A program made the translations under genes and the position numbers. Shown here piece by piece: positions 8,685 to 17,618 of a stretch of 64,000 nucleotides of DNA (its first letter is position 1; each line of letters begins with the position of its first letter). Origin of the DNA: Bradyrhizobium australiense (GTDB lineage Bacteria > Pseudomonadota > Alphaproteobacteria > Rhizobiales > Xanthobacteraceae); contig NZ_JAAVLX010000016.1 of assembly GCF_013114825.1 (NCBI RefSeq), positions 52,030 through 116,029 on the forward strand, read 5' to 3'. The notes under the pieces were generated by a model, which was given only the letters and a program-made list of their open reading frames with translations, was not told the DNA's origin and made no database searches.

Positions 8685-9386
8685 ATGCGCGTTTTGCTGA
8701 TTGAAGATGACAGCGCTGTCGCGCAGTCGATCGAGTTGATGCTTAAATCCGAGAGTTTCAACGTCTACACGACGGACCTCGGAGAAGAAGGCGTCGATCT
8801 CGGTAAGCTTTACGATTACGACATTATCCTTCTCGACCTTAATCTGCCCGACATGTCCGGCTACGACGTGCTGAAGCAGCTCCGGGTGTCGAAGATCAAG
8901 ACCCCCATTCTGATCCTTTCCGGCCTCGCCGGCATCGAGGACAAGGTCAAGGGTCTCGGCGTCGGCGCCGACGACTATATGACCAAGCCCTTCCACAAGG
9001 ACGAACTGGTTGCCCGCATCCACGCGATCGTGCGCCGTTCCAAGGGTCATGCCCAGTCGGTCATCCAGACCGGCGATCTCGTGGTCAATCTCGATACCAA
9101 GACAGTCGAGGTCGGCGGTCAACGCGTCCACCTGACCGGCAAGGAATACCAGATGCTGGAGCTGCTCTCGCTCCGCAAGGGAACCACGCTGACCAAGGAA
9201 ATGTTCCTCAACCACCTCTATGGCGGCATGGACGAGCCCGAGCTGAAGATCATCGATGTCTTCATCTGCAAGCTGCGCAAGAAGCTGGCGAACGCCTCCG
9301 AAGGCCGCAACTTTATCGAAACCGTGTGGGGCCGCGGCTATGTGCTGCGCGAGCCGCACGAGGCGGACGAGCGCATCCCCGCCTGA
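8685..9386 (+). CDS. ctrA: Cell-cycle response regulator CtrA
   Basis: CtrA is the master OmpR-type regulator of the alphaproteobacterial cell cycle and of flagellar genes. The 233 residues carry a receiver domain with acidic pocket E7-D8-D9, phospho-acceptor D51 and K101, then a winged-helix DNA-binding domain (about 125–225) with the CtrA-diagnostic stretch GGMDEPELKIIDVFICKLRK and ETVWGRGYVL. The start at 8685 follows AAAGGGGACTGGC and gives the canonical MRVLLIEDDS; upstream in-frame ATG at 8577 is unlikely. CtrA is phosphorylated by CckA through ChpT, and chpT lies in this window at 17619. A clear terminator follows. Confidence 0.97.
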   Translation: MRVLLIEDDSAVAQSIELMLKSESFNVYTTDLGEEGVDLGKLYDYDIILLDLNLPDMSGYDVLKQLRVSKIKTPILILSGLAGIEDKVKGLGVGADDYMTKPFHKDELVARIHAIVRRSKGHAQSVIQTGDLVVNLDTKTVEVGGQRVHLTGKEYQMLELLSLRKGTTLTKEMFLNHLYGGMDEPELKIIDVFICKLRKKLANASEGRNFIETVWGRGYVLREPHEADERIPA

Positions 9387-9430
9387 TCAGGGTTTACAGG
9401 GAGCCAAAAGGCTCACTCCTCCCGACTGGA

Positions 9431-9459
9431 CCCCGCCCGAAATGGCGGGGTTTTTGTTT
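9431..9459 (+). terminator. Rho-independent terminator of ctrA
   Basis: CCCCGCC at 9431–9437 pairs with GGCGGGG at 9444–9450 and is followed by TTTTTGTTT. Confidence 0.88.
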
Positions 9460-9545
9460 GTAGCGTTTTCGAGCGAAGCATGCCGTCGGACGTGATCCAT
9501 GGGTGGACGCCGGTTCGCGTCAAGAAAACGCGTCAAAACAAAAAT

Positions 9546-9584
9546 CTAGAGCCCGGTTCTGATTCAATCAGAAGCGGGTTCTAG
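9546..9584. repeat. Short near-perfect palindrome
   Basis: A 39-base hairpin, CTAGAGCCCGGTTCTGATT and its reverse complement around a single central C, with one mismatch. It is of a kind scattered in Bradyrhizobium genomes (from recall) and lies 97 bases before the DUF350 gene, where it could end readthrough or be a mobile repeat. Confidence 0.55.
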
Positions 9585-9680
9585 GCAGAGATTTTGTTGG
9601 GATTGAACCCGCCATTCGGATGCGCCGACTGACAGATCGTGCGAACCTTCCGGAACGTACGAGTCGGGGGCGAATTCAAA

Positions 9681-10085
9681 ATGATCCTGCAATCCCTCGC
9701 CGGGCTGCCGGCGTTCCTGGTCTACTTCTGCACGGCGATCGTTGCCGTGGTCGCGTACCTCTTTGTCTACACCCGCGTCACGGCGCACAACGAGTTCGAT
9801 CTGATCCGCGCCAATGAGCCGGCAGCCGCGATCGCGCTGGGATTGAGCCTACTCGGCTTCGTGCTGCCGCTGGTCAGCGCCATCGCCCATTCTGCCAATG
9901 TCTGGGACTGCCTAATCTGGGCCGCGATCGCGCTGATCGTACAGATCATCGTCTATTTCCTGGTCAGGGTTCCGGTGCCGAAGCTGTCGACGCGGATTGC
10001 GGCCGGCGAACTCGCCGCCGCGATCTGGCTCGGACTGTCCTCGCTCGCCGCCGGGGCGCTCAACGCTGCCTCGATGATTTACTGA
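9681..10085 (+). CDS. DUF350 (YjfL-like) membrane protein
   Basis: A 134-residue protein with four predicted membrane helices (about residues 5–28, 42–65, 70–92 and 105–130), matching the DUF350/YjfL family. No biochemical role is established. It starts a tight three-gene operon: two bases separate it from the YgiB-like gene and the ATP-grasp gene follows. The same trio of families occurs in the E. coli yjfL-yjfM-yjfC neighbourhood, so the set works together somewhere. I chose ATG at 9681, behind GGGGGCG; the longer frame from 9639 adds 14 polar residues before the first helix and is less likely. Confidence 0.82.
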   Translation: MILQSLAGLPAFLVYFCTAIVAVVAYLFVYTRVTAHNEFDLIRANEPAAAIALGLSLLGFVLPLVSAIAHSANVWDCLIWAAIALIVQIIVYFLVRVPVPKLSTRIAAGELAAAIWLGLSSLAAGALNAASMIY

Positions 10086-10087
10086 CC

Positions 10088-10471
10088 ATGGCCAACAAAC
10101 CGGACAACGAATTCGGCAAGCGCAAACCGGTCTCGGTGCCGGCACCGCCGCGTCCCGGTCCGCCGGCGAAGCGCTCCAGTCACGTTGCGCTGCTGCTGAT
10201 GGGCACGTTTGCGGTCGGCAGCGCCGCCTACACGCTGATGCCTAGCCAGAATTGCGAGCAATCGCCGAATGTTTCCGCCTCGTCTATCCAGCAGAGCAAC
10301 ACCAATTGCTCGTCGCGCTCGTCATCATCCAGCCATGGCGGTTCCAGTGGCGGATCGTCCTCGCGCAGCAGCTATTACGGCAGCGATTACTCCTCGAATT
10401 CCAGCTCACACAACGTGCAGCGCGGCGGCTTCGGCTCGTTTGGGCATGCCGTTGGTTTTTCCGGCGGTTGA
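10088..10471 (+). CDS. Ser-rich YgiB/DUF1190-like surface protein ending in Gly-Gly
   Basis: The 127 residues show a proline-rich cytoplasmic start, one hydrophobic segment (about 30–50, HVALLLMGTFAVGSAAYTLM) and then two cysteines and a long Ser/Gly/Tyr-rich, low-complexity tail. The chain ends GFSGG. Position between DUF350 and the glutathionylspermidine-synthase-like gene matches YgiB/YjfM (DUF1190) in other bacteria, though residue-level similarity is limited here, so the family call rests partly on context. The terminal diglycine invites the idea that its C terminus is the substrate of the neighbouring ligase, but that is inference. It overlaps nothing and its stop lies five bases before the next start. 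Confidence 0.7.
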   Translation: MANKPDNEFGKRKPVSVPAPPRPGPPAKRSSHVALLLMGTFAVGSAAYTLMPSQNCEQSPNVSASSIQQSNTNCSSRSSSSSHGGSSGGSSSRSSYYGSDYSSNSSSHNVQRGGFGSFGHAVGFSGG

Positions 10472-10476
10472 GCTTC

Positions 10477-11634
10477 ATGCAGCGGATCGCCTGTTCCGAA
10501 CGCGATGATTGGCGCTTAACGGCCGAGCGTACAGGCTTCGTCTTTCACACCGTCAATGGCGAACGCTATTGGGACGAACGGGCGTATTATGGATTTACGC
10601 TGGACGAGATCGAGCGCCGGATCGAGGGTCCCACCGCTGAACTCCACGCGATGTGCCTCGAACTGGTCGGCCGCACGGTCAAGGATGAAAAATATCTGCG
10701 CCGGCTGAAGATACCGGAGGCCTTCTGGCCGTTGCTCGCCGAGAGCTGGCGCCGCGGTGATCCAAGCCTCTATGGCCGGTTCGACCTCAGCTTCGACGGC
10801 CGCGGTCCTGCGAAATTGCTCGAGTACAACGCGGATACGCCGACCTCGATTTTTGAGGCGGCCGTGTTCCAGTGGACCTGGCTCGAAGAGGCGGTGGAGC
10901 GGAATATCATCCCGAAGCGTGCCGATCAGTTCAACTCAATCCATGAACGCCTGATAAACGCCTGGAAGAAACACGGCAGCGCGAAGCATCTGCACTTCGC
11001 CGGCATGACAGCGAATGCCGAGGACGCCGGCACGCTCGCCTACCTGCAGGACACCGCGACCCAGGCCGGCTTGAAGACTACCCTGCTCGATGTCGAAGGC
11101 ATCGGGTTGCGTGACGATGGCAACTTCATCGACCTGGACGACAATCCGATCGAACTCGCCTTCAAGCTCTATCCCTGGGAATGGATGTTTCGCGATACGT
11201 TCGGCGCGAAGCTGTTGAGCGCACCGACGCGCTGGATCGAGCCGCCCTGGAAGGCGATCCTGTCCAATAAGGGCATTCTACCCTTGCTGTGGGAGATGCA
11301 TCCCTACCATCCGAATCTACTGCCGGCGTATTTCGACGACGATCCGAACGCGGCCATGCTCGGTACGTCGTTCGTGCGCAAGCCGCTCTATTCGCGCGAA
11401 GGCGCCAACGTCGCGCTCGTCAGCGCTGGCACCACGCTGATGGAGCAGCAAGGCCCCTATGGCGCGGAAGGATTCATTCGGCAGGCCTTCGCGTCCCTGC
11501 CGAGCTTCGCCGACCAATACCCGGTGCTCGGAAGCTGGCTGATCGATCACACGCCGTGCGGCCTGTCGATCCGCGAGGACGAGAACCCGATAACCGGCAA
11601 CACGTCGCGTTTCCTGCCGCACGCGATTTTATAG
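10477..11634 (+). CDS. Glutathionylspermidine synthase-like ATP-grasp ligase (YgiC/YjfC family)
   Basis: This 385-residue protein belongs to the GSP_synth ATP-grasp family, which forms amide bonds to carboxylates using ATP. Family landmarks visible are DPSLYGRFDLSFDG, LLEYNADTPTSIFE (about 110–125) and a C-terminal CGLSIREDENPITGN. It lacks the amidase half of E. coli Gss, so it should be a ligase only. The true substrate of YgiC/YjfC enzymes is not settled. I chose ATG at 10477, five bases after the preceding stop; an overlapping long upstream frame is not conserved in character. Last gene of the DUF350/YgiB-like/ligase operon. Confidence 0.85.
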   Translation: MQRIACSERDDWRLTAERTGFVFHTVNGERYWDERAYYGFTLDEIERRIEGPTAELHAMCLELVGRTVKDEKYLRRLKIPEAFWPLLAESWRRGDPSLYGRFDLSFDGRGPAKLLEYNADTPTSIFEAAVFQWTWLEEAVERNIIPKRADQFNSIHERLINAWKKHGSAKHLHFAGMTANAEDAGTLAYLQDTATQAGLKTTLLDVEGIGLRDDGNFIDLDDNPIELAFKLYPWEWMFRDTFGAKLLSAPTRWIEPPWKAILSNKGILPLLWEMHPYHPNLLPAYFDDDPNAAMLGTSFVRKPLYSREGANVALVSAGTTLMEQQGPYGAEGFIRQAFASLPSFADQYPVLGSWLIDHTPCGLSIREDENPITGNTSRFLPHAIL

Positions 11635-11671
11635 TGCGGCAGCATGCCGAGGCAGGGGCCGACGAACAAGA

Positions 11672-12550
11672 TTACCGCGCCGCGGCAACCGCCCGCAGGG
11701 TTTGCGGCACCAGGGTCGACGCCCCCACCCGTATCACCGGCGCGATGTTCGGACGATAAAGTCCGCGCCGCTCCGGATAGGGCTTGAAGGTGCTGGTGAT
11801 GCCGACCACGGATTCGGCAGCGCCCAGCGCCAGCACGCCATCGGGCTCCAGCATTCGGGAGAGCCGCTCGAAGATGCTGGCCTTGGTGTTCTGATCGAAA
11901 TAGATCAGCACGTTGCGGCAGAAGATGACGTCGAACACGCCGAGGTGGGAGAAGTCCTGCAGCAGGTTGAGCTGACGATGCTGCACCATGCTGCGGATCT
12001 CGGCGTTGATCTGCCAGAGCTCAGCGTTCTGGGTGAAATACTTCACCAGCAACTGGATCGGCAATCCGCGCTGCACCTCGAACTGGCTGAAGATCCCGGC
12101 CTTCGACTTTTCGAGCACCGCCTGCGACAGGTCGGTCGCGACGATCTCGGTGCGCCAGCCGGACAGCAGGGATCCCGCCTCCTTCAGGCACATCGCGATC
12201 GAATACGGTTCCTGTCCGGTGGAGGAAGCCGCGCACCAGATGCGTAAAGCGCGGCGTGCCGCGCGCGCCTGTACCAGCGCCGGAATGACCGTTTCCCGCA
12301 GATGATCAAAGGGAATCTTGTCGCGGAAGAAAAACGTTTCGTTGGTGGTCATCGCCTCGACCACCTCCGCCGTCAGCGTCTCGGCTCCGCTCTTCATCTT
12401 TGCGACGAGCTCGGAGATGCCCGGCAGGCTGGACTTGCGCGCCAGCGGCAACAGCCGGCTTTCGACCAGATATTGCTTGTCGGCCGAAAGATCGAGCCCG
12501 GAGCGCTCTTTCAGAAGCTTACGCAGATACTCATAATCTGAAGGCGTCAC
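11672..12550 (-). CDS. cheR: Chemotaxis protein methyltransferase CheR
   Basis: CheR methylates glutamates of chemoreceptors using S-adenosylmethionine, setting adaptation. The 292 residues contain the N-terminal CheR helical domain (about 1–70, with TTNETFFFRD near 70–78) and the methyltransferase domain with RIWCAASSTGQEPYSIAM, the SAM-binding stretch, and FDVIFCRNVLIYFD. The start is a GTG at 12550 that overlaps the cheB stop by four bases (GTGA), which gives the normal VTPSDYEYLR beginning; the ATG further upstream lies inside cheB and is rejected. Last gene of the che operon. Confidence 0.95.
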   Translation of the reverse strand: MTPSDYEYLRKLLKERSGLDLSADKQYLVESRLLPLARKSSLPGISELVAKMKSGAETLTAEVVEAMTTNETFFFRDKIPFDHLRETVIPALVQARAARRALRIWCAASSTGQEPYSIAMCLKEAGSLLSGWRTEIVATDLSQAVLEKSKAGIFSQFEVQRGLPIQLLVKYFTQNAELWQINAEIRSMVQHRQLNLLQDFSHLGVFDVIFCRNVLIYFDQNTKASIFERLSRMLEPDGVLALGAAESVVGITSTFKPYPERRGLYRPNIAPVIRVGASTLVPQTLRAVAAAR

Positions 12551-13716
12551 GAACGATCTCCCGAAAACAACCGAACCAGTTTTGGCGCGATCTGATTGAG
12601 CGGCAGAACCGCCGCGCAAATACCTGCGTTGGCGGCCGCGCCTGGCATGCCCCACACCACGCTGGTCGCTTCGTCCTGGGCAATCACGCTGCCGCCGGCG
12701 GCGACGATATCTTTGCCGCCGCGCATGCCGTCGGAGCCCATGCCGGTCAGAATCACCGACATGATGCCGCCCTGCCAGACGTCGATGGCGGAGTTGAACA
12801 GCGGGTCTACCGCAGGTTTGCAGAAATTCACCGGCGGCCCGTCATCGAGCGCGATCACGGACTCGGCGCCATGACGCACGACGCGCATGTGGCGGCCGCC
12901 CGGCGCGAGATAGATCCGGCCAGGCTTGACGACTTCGCCGTCAACGGCCTCATGCGCCGGCCGGCGGCTCGCACGTGCCAGATGCTCGGCGAGAATCGTG
13001 GTGAAGGTTGGCGGCATGTGCTGGGTGATCAGCACAGGAAAGCGATCGATCACCGGGCCGATGTCGGCGACCAGCGCCATCAGCGCCTGCGGGCCGCCGG
13101 TCGACGAGCCGATCAGAAGCACTCGCGGCGCCAGCATGCTGAAGGGCCGGCGCGCCGGTGGCAGTTGCGCAACCGGTGCCGCAACCGGATGAACGGATAC
13201 TTCACGCACCCGCTCGGAGGTTGGTGCCAGAGCCGGGCTCGCGAGATGCGACGCACGGCGGCGGGCCCTGGCGCCGAGATGGCGAATCTTCTGGATCAGA
13301 TCGTGGTGGAAGGTCTCGGCAGCGGTCGCTTCGCGCGTGCTCTCAGGCTTTGGAATATAGTCCGCGGCGCCGAGCGAGAGCGCCTTGAAGCTGATCTCGG
13401 CATTGCGGCGGGTCAGCGTCGACGCCATGATGATGACGAGGTCGCGCTTTTTCGCAAGCAACTGCGGCAGCGCCGAAATGCCATCGAGCTCCGGCATTTC
13501 GATATCGAGCACGGCAACATCGGGCTTGACGCGCTCGATCTGGTTGACCGCGTCGAGGCCGGTACGCAGGGAGGCGGAGACCTCCATGTCCGGCTCGGCG
13601 CCGATCCAGCGCGAAATCATCCCGCGGATCACGACGGAGTCGTCGACCACCATCACGCGCAGCTTGTCTTGCCTTGTCGAGATTGGCGGCGGAGACTTCG
13701 TTAACGCAACACTCAT
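12547..13716 (-). CDS. cheB: Chemotaxis methylesterase/deamidase CheB
   Basis: CheB removes methyl groups from chemoreceptors and deamidates glutamines; phosphorylation by CheA activates it. The 389 residues carry a receiver domain with D25-D26, acceptor D71 and K123, a linker of about 60 residues rich in Ala/Pro/Arg, and the catalytic domain with the nucleophile in GSSTGGPQA (about 203–211), the histidine in TQHMPP (about H233) and the acid in GMGSDGMRGG. It sits between cheY and cheR and is translationally coupled to cheR through a four-base overlap. Confidence 0.96.
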   Translation of the reverse strand: MSVALTKSPPPISTRQDKLRVMVVDDSVVIRGMISRWIGAEPDMEVSASLRTGLDAVNQIERVKPDVAVLDIEMPELDGISALPQLLAKKRDLVIIMASTLTRRNAEISFKALSLGAADYIPKPESTREATAAETFHHDLIQKIRHLGARARRRASHLASPALAPTSERVREVSVHPVAAPVAQLPPARRPFSMLAPRVLLIGSSTGGPQALMALVADIGPVIDRFPVLITQHMPPTFTTILAEHLARASRRPAHEAVDGEVVKPGRIYLAPGGRHMRVVRHGAESVIALDDGPPVNFCKPAVDPLFNSAIDVWQGGIMSVILTGMGSDGMRGGKDIVAAGGSVIAQDEATSVVWGMPGAAANAGICAAVLPLNQIAPKLVRLFSGDRS

Positions 13717-13796
13717 TACTTCACCCGACCCAACTCAAACGGCACACTTACAAAAACAACGCCGAAGGCCGTTGAGCCGCCGGGATCACCAAGAGA

Positions 13797-14162
13797 TCAG
13801 ATCAGGCCGACTTCCTGGAATTTCGCGGTGACGATGTCCTTGTCGAACGGCTTCATGATGTATTCGTTGGCACCGGCATGCAGCGCCCGCGCTATGTGCG
13901 CGACGTCGTTTTCGGTGGTGCAGAACACCACCTTGGGCGCGTCGCCGCCGGGCATGCGGCGCAGATTGCCGAGGAATTCGTAGCCGTCCATGACCGGCAT
14001 GTTCCAGTCGAGCAGAACTGCCTCAGGCATCGCGCGCTTGCAGACCTCAAGCGCCTTCTCGCCGTCCTCGGCCTCGACGATCTGAAAGTCGAGACCTTCA
14101 AGGATGCGTCGTGCGACCTTTCGGATGACGCTCGAGTCATCGACGACCAGACATGTTTTCAT
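13797..14162 (-). CDS. cheY: Chemotaxis response regulator CheY
   Basis: A stand-alone receiver domain of 121 residues that carries the signal from CheA to the flagellar motor switch or acts as a phosphate sink. D8-D9, the acceptor D52 (LLDWNMPVMDG), T83 and K104 are all present. The start at 14162 (MKTCLVVDD) is preferred over an ATG four codons earlier since it gives the standard CheY length. It lies between cheW and cheB. Because CheA here also carries its own receiver, whether this CheY is the motor output or a sink cannot be told from sequence. Confidence 0.93.
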   Translation of the reverse strand: MKTCLVVDDSSVIRKVARRILEGLDFQIVEAEDGEKALEVCKRAMPEAVLLDWNMPVMDGYEFLGNLRRMPGGDAPKVVFCTTENDVAHIARALHAGANEYIMKPFDKDIVTAKFQEVGLI

Positions 14163-14213
14163 TTTAGGCTCCACTTAATTCCCAAGAGGGATGTTCCATT
14201 CCAGGTTGGATTG

Positions 14214-14684
14214 TCATGCCGCCATCAGGTCGGGCATGATTTCGAGAACGCGATCGACGTCGAGGACGACCATGAGCTGGCCGTCAAGGCGGTGCACGCC
14301 GCCGGCGAGCTTGGCGAAGCGGGCATCGAGGTTAACGGGGTTTTCCTCGCGGCCATTGTCGGGCAGCCGGAGCACCTCGCCGATCTGATCGATCAGAAGG
14401 CCGTAGGACTCGCCGCGCAGGTCGACACCGACCGCCATCGGCGGCTTGCCGTCGTCGTTCTTCGGCAAGCCCAGCCGGGCGCGCATGTTGACCACGGTGA
14501 CGATGCGGCCGCGCAGATTGAGCACGCCGGCGATCTCAGCGGAGGACAGCGGCACCCGCGTCAGCCGTTCCGGCATGAACACGTCCTGCACCCGCGAGAT
14601 CGGCAGGCCGAACAATTGGCCGCCGATCACGGCGGTGACGTATTCGGCCACAGTGCCCTCGATGGTCTCGGTCTTGGTTGTCAT
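14214..14684 (-). CDS. cheW: Chemotaxis coupling protein CheW
   Basis: CheW is the adaptor that links chemoreceptors to CheA in the signalling array. The 156 residues form one CheW domain (about 12–150), with GGQLFGLPISRVQDV, IAGVLNLRGRIVTVVNMR and LIDQIGEVL, all typical. It follows cheA by 13 bases and precedes cheY, so it is translated in the same operon. No chemoreceptor gene lies in the window, so its receptors must be encoded elsewhere. Confidence 0.96.
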   Translation of the reverse strand: MTTKTETIEGTVAEYVTAVIGGQLFGLPISRVQDVFMPERLTRVPLSSAEIAGVLNLRGRIVTVVNMRARLGLPKNDDGKPPMAVGVDLRGESYGLLIDQIGEVLRLPDNGREENPVNLDARFAKLAGGVHRLDGQLMVVLDVDRVLEIMPDLMAA

Positions 14685-14697
14685 GAGCTAATTTCCC

Positions 14698-17427
14698 TTA
14701 TGCCGCGCGTCGGGTCTCGGCGGTCTGTTCCTTCAGCGCCGCGATCAGGCCGGGACGGTCGAACTTGGCGACGTAGTCGTGGAAGCCGGCCTGCCGCCCG
14801 CGCTCGATCGCCGCCGGTGACACCAGCGAGGACAAAGCGATGATCGGCATCGTGCTCAGATTGTTGTCGGCCCGGATCGTCTCGGCGAACTCGAAGCCGT
14901 TCATGTCGGGCATCTCGATGTCGGTCAGCACCACGTCGAAGCTGTGGCCCGAGCGTAGCGCCGACAGCCCCTCCTGCGCGTTGACGGCGACCCGCACCTT
15001 GTAGCCGGCGGCTTTCAGCACCGGGGCCAGCATGTTGCGGAAGAAGGCACTGTCGTCGACCAACAGCACCGATTGCGCCGTCGAGGAGGCCCGCATCTCC
15101 TTGCGCGAGAACCAGTCGGCAAACGCCATCGGCAGGAAATGACCGACGTCGATCACCTCGGTGGCCTGGCCCTTGATTACGGCCGACCCCAAAATGCCGT
15201 CCTGCTGGCCGGCGACCTCGATGTGCAGCCGCTCCTCGACGATGTCGATGATCTCGTCGACCACGAGCCCCATCGAGCGGCCGTCGTCGGCAAACACCAG
15301 GATCGGCTGCGCGCCAGTGGTCTGGACGTTGACCCCGGCCATCTGCACCAAGGGCATTAGCTGGTCGCGGTACTGCACCATGTAGCGGCCGTTCGAGAGC
15401 TCGATCTTGTCGGTGGCAATTTCTTCCAGGCGGGTGACGAGGCCGAGCGGCACCGCCTTGGGCTGCGAGGAGCCGGCGCGGAACACCAACAGCGAGGTGA
15501 GCTGTTCGCCGGACATGGCATGCGCGGCGGAGGCCTCGTCGGCCATCTCATGGGCCGAGGCGCCGGAGGCGCCGAGCGCTTTCGCAATGCCGTTGGGGTC
15601 GATGATCATGATGACGGCGCCATCGCCCAAAATGGTGTTGCCGGAGAACATGTCGATGTGCCGCAGTTTGGTCGACATCGGCTTGACCACGATTTCTTCG
15701 GTGTGGAACACGCCGTCGACCACGATGCCGAAGGTCTGGCTGCCGACCTGCGTGACCACGATAAAGCCGTTCTCGGGGTCGCTGGAGGAGCCGTCGTCGA
15801 TCTTCAACAGCTTCTTTAAATGCATCAGCGGCAGCAGCTTGTTGCGCAGCCGCAGCACCGCGGTGTCCTTGATGCGCTCGATGCGGTGTTCGGAGTTGGC
15901 GCGGGCGCGCACCAGCTCGACCACCGACAATTGCGGGATCGCAAAGCGGTCGCCGGCGGCCTCCACGATCAGGGCCGAGACGATCGCCAAGGTCAGCGGG
16001 ATCTTGATGGTGACGCTTGAACCCTCGCCGGCCACGCTCTTGATGTCGATGGTGCCGCCGATCTGGTCGATATTGGTGCGCACCACGTCCATGCCGACGC
16101 CGCGGCCGGAGACCGAGGTGACGGTGGCAGCGGTGGAGAAGCCCGGCGCGAAGATGAACTTGTGGATTTGGGCTTCGGTCATCTTCTCCAGTTCGGCCTC
16201 GGTGACGAGACCGTTCTGCAGCGCTTTGGCCTTGATCCGCTCGGTGTTGAGGCCGCGGCCATTATCCGCAATGCAGATGATGATGTGGCCGCCCTCATGA
16301 TAGGCCGACAATCTGATGGTGCCCTGCTCGCCCTTGCCGGCGGCGAGCCGCTCGGCCGGGGTCTCCAGGCCGTGGTCGGCGGAGTTGCGCACCATGTGGG
16401 TCAAGGGATCCTTGATCAAATCGAGCACCTGGCGGTCGAGCTCGGTATCGGCGCCGTGCATCTCCAGTTCGATCTGCTTGCCGAGTTCGCCGCTTAGGTC
16501 GCGCACGATGCGCGGCAGCTTCTGCCAGGCATTGCCGATCGGCTGCATCCGCGTCTTCATCACGCCTTCCTGCAGCTCGGCGGTGACGTTGGAGAGCCGC
16601 TGCAGCGGCACCTTGAACTCGGTGTCCTCGTTGCGGCGGGAGATTTCCAAAAGCTGGTTGCGGGTCAACACCAGCTCGGAGACCATGGTCATCAGGTGCT
16701 CGAGGGTGTCGACGTTGACGCGGATCGACTGGTTGGCGATCTTGTCGGCGACCTCGCCGTCAGCATCCATGGCAACCGGCTTCCGGGCGGGTTTGGCCTT
16801 TACTTCCTTTGCCGCCGGCGCAGCCTCGGGTTCAGCGGCAGCCTGTTTAGCAGCGGGCTTCGGCGCCGGGGCTATTTCGGTCGCGGTCTCGCGGAACGCG
16901 CGCTCGAGGTCGTCGAGCGAGACTTCGCCCGGGCGCAACGGGCGTTCCAGCACCTGCTCGACCAGCGTGCCCGAAGTGACCTGGGGCTTTACCGGCGGTG
17001 CGGCTACGACCGGCGCAGGCGCGGGTTCAGGGTGCGCTTCCGCCGCATGGCTGCCACCTTCGGCCATCGCATGCAGCTTCTCGATTAAGTCTTCGTCGGT
17101 GCCTTCGGGCTCGGTCTCGGTGGCTTCAAGGCCAGCAAGGATTTCCTTGATGCGATCGATGCTGCTCAAGATCAGCGTCACGGCTTCGGCCTTGACCGGC
17201 ATGCCGTCGCGGAACTTGCCCATCAGGGTCTCGCCGGCATGGGCGAGCGCCTCGAGCCGCGGCAGTCCCAGGAAGCCGCAGGTGCCCTTGATGGTGTGGA
17301 CCAGGCGGAAAATGTTATCGAGGATCTTCGCGTCGCTTGGGTCCTGCTCGAACCGCACCAACTGATTGTCGACCGTATCCAGGCTCTCGCTGGTTTCGGT
17401 CAAAAACTCCCGCAACAAATCATCCAT
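14698..17427 (-). CDS. cheA: Hybrid chemotaxis histidine kinase CheA with C-terminal receiver
   Basis: CheA phosphorylates CheY and CheB in response to receptor state. The 909 residues run in order: HPt domain with phospho-acceptor H44 (VHTIKGTCGF); Ala/Pro-rich linker (about 120–230); dimerisation helices (about 245–310, with SIRVNVDTLEHLM); HATPase domain with the N box around HMVRNSADHGLE and the GRGVGMDVV box; a first CheW-like domain (about 480–610); a second CheW-like domain (about 635–770); and a receiver domain (about 785–900, VLLVDDSAFF and LTDIEMPDMNG). The second CheW domain and the receiver are additions to the E. coli plan. Start at 17427 gives MDDLLREFL; an ATG nine codons upstream is possible but less like the family. 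Confidence 0.95.
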   Translation of the reverse strand: MDDLLREFLTETSESLDTVDNQLVRFEQDPSDAKILDNIFRLVHTIKGTCGFLGLPRLEALAHAGETLMGKFRDGMPVKAEAVTLILSSIDRIKEILAGLEATETEPEGTDEDLIEKLHAMAEGGSHAAEAHPEPAPAPVVAAPPVKPQVTSGTLVEQVLERPLRPGEVSLDDLERAFRETATEIAPAPKPAAKQAAAEPEAAPAAKEVKAKPARKPVAMDADGEVADKIANQSIRVNVDTLEHLMTMVSELVLTRNQLLEISRRNEDTEFKVPLQRLSNVTAELQEGVMKTRMQPIGNAWQKLPRIVRDLSGELGKQIELEMHGADTELDRQVLDLIKDPLTHMVRNSADHGLETPAERLAAGKGEQGTIRLSAYHEGGHIIICIADNGRGLNTERIKAKALQNGLVTEAELEKMTEAQIHKFIFAPGFSTAATVTSVSGRGVGMDVVRTNIDQIGGTIDIKSVAGEGSSVTIKIPLTLAIVSALIVEAAGDRFAIPQLSVVELVRARANSEHRIERIKDTAVLRLRNKLLPLMHLKKLLKIDDGSSSDPENGFIVVTQVGSQTFGIVVDGVFHTEEIVVKPMSTKLRHIDMFSGNTILGDGAVIMIIDPNGIAKALGASGASAHEMADEASAAHAMSGEQLTSLLVFRAGSSQPKAVPLGLVTRLEEIATDKIELSNGRYMVQYRDQLMPLVQMAGVNVQTTGAQPILVFADDGRSMGLVVDEIIDIVEERLHIEVAGQQDGILGSAVIKGQATEVIDVGHFLPMAFADWFSRKEMRASSTAQSVLLVDDSAFFRNMLAPVLKAAGYKVRVAVNAQEGLSALRSGHSFDVVLTDIEMPDMNGFEFAETIRADNNLSTMPIIALSSLVSPAAIERGRQAGFHDYVAKFDRPGLIAALKEQTAETRRAA

Positions 17428-17618
17428 GAAACTGGCCTTCGTACGCACCGGCACGCGACATCGACGCGCCTACGGAACAGGGCCAGCTTCTATGCAAAGC
17501 GTTTAATATTGGTTGAGCAAATGGAAAAGAACGGGATCAACAAAGAGATAAGACGACAGAAACGAATTCTGCCGTCTGTTTTCAACCGTTGGTTAACCAT
17601 GTCGGCGCAACGGCGCGC

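Noticed and set aside
12400..13704. Forward frame of 434 codons opposite cheB
   Set aside because: Antisense shadow of cheB; His/Arg-rich product without family features.
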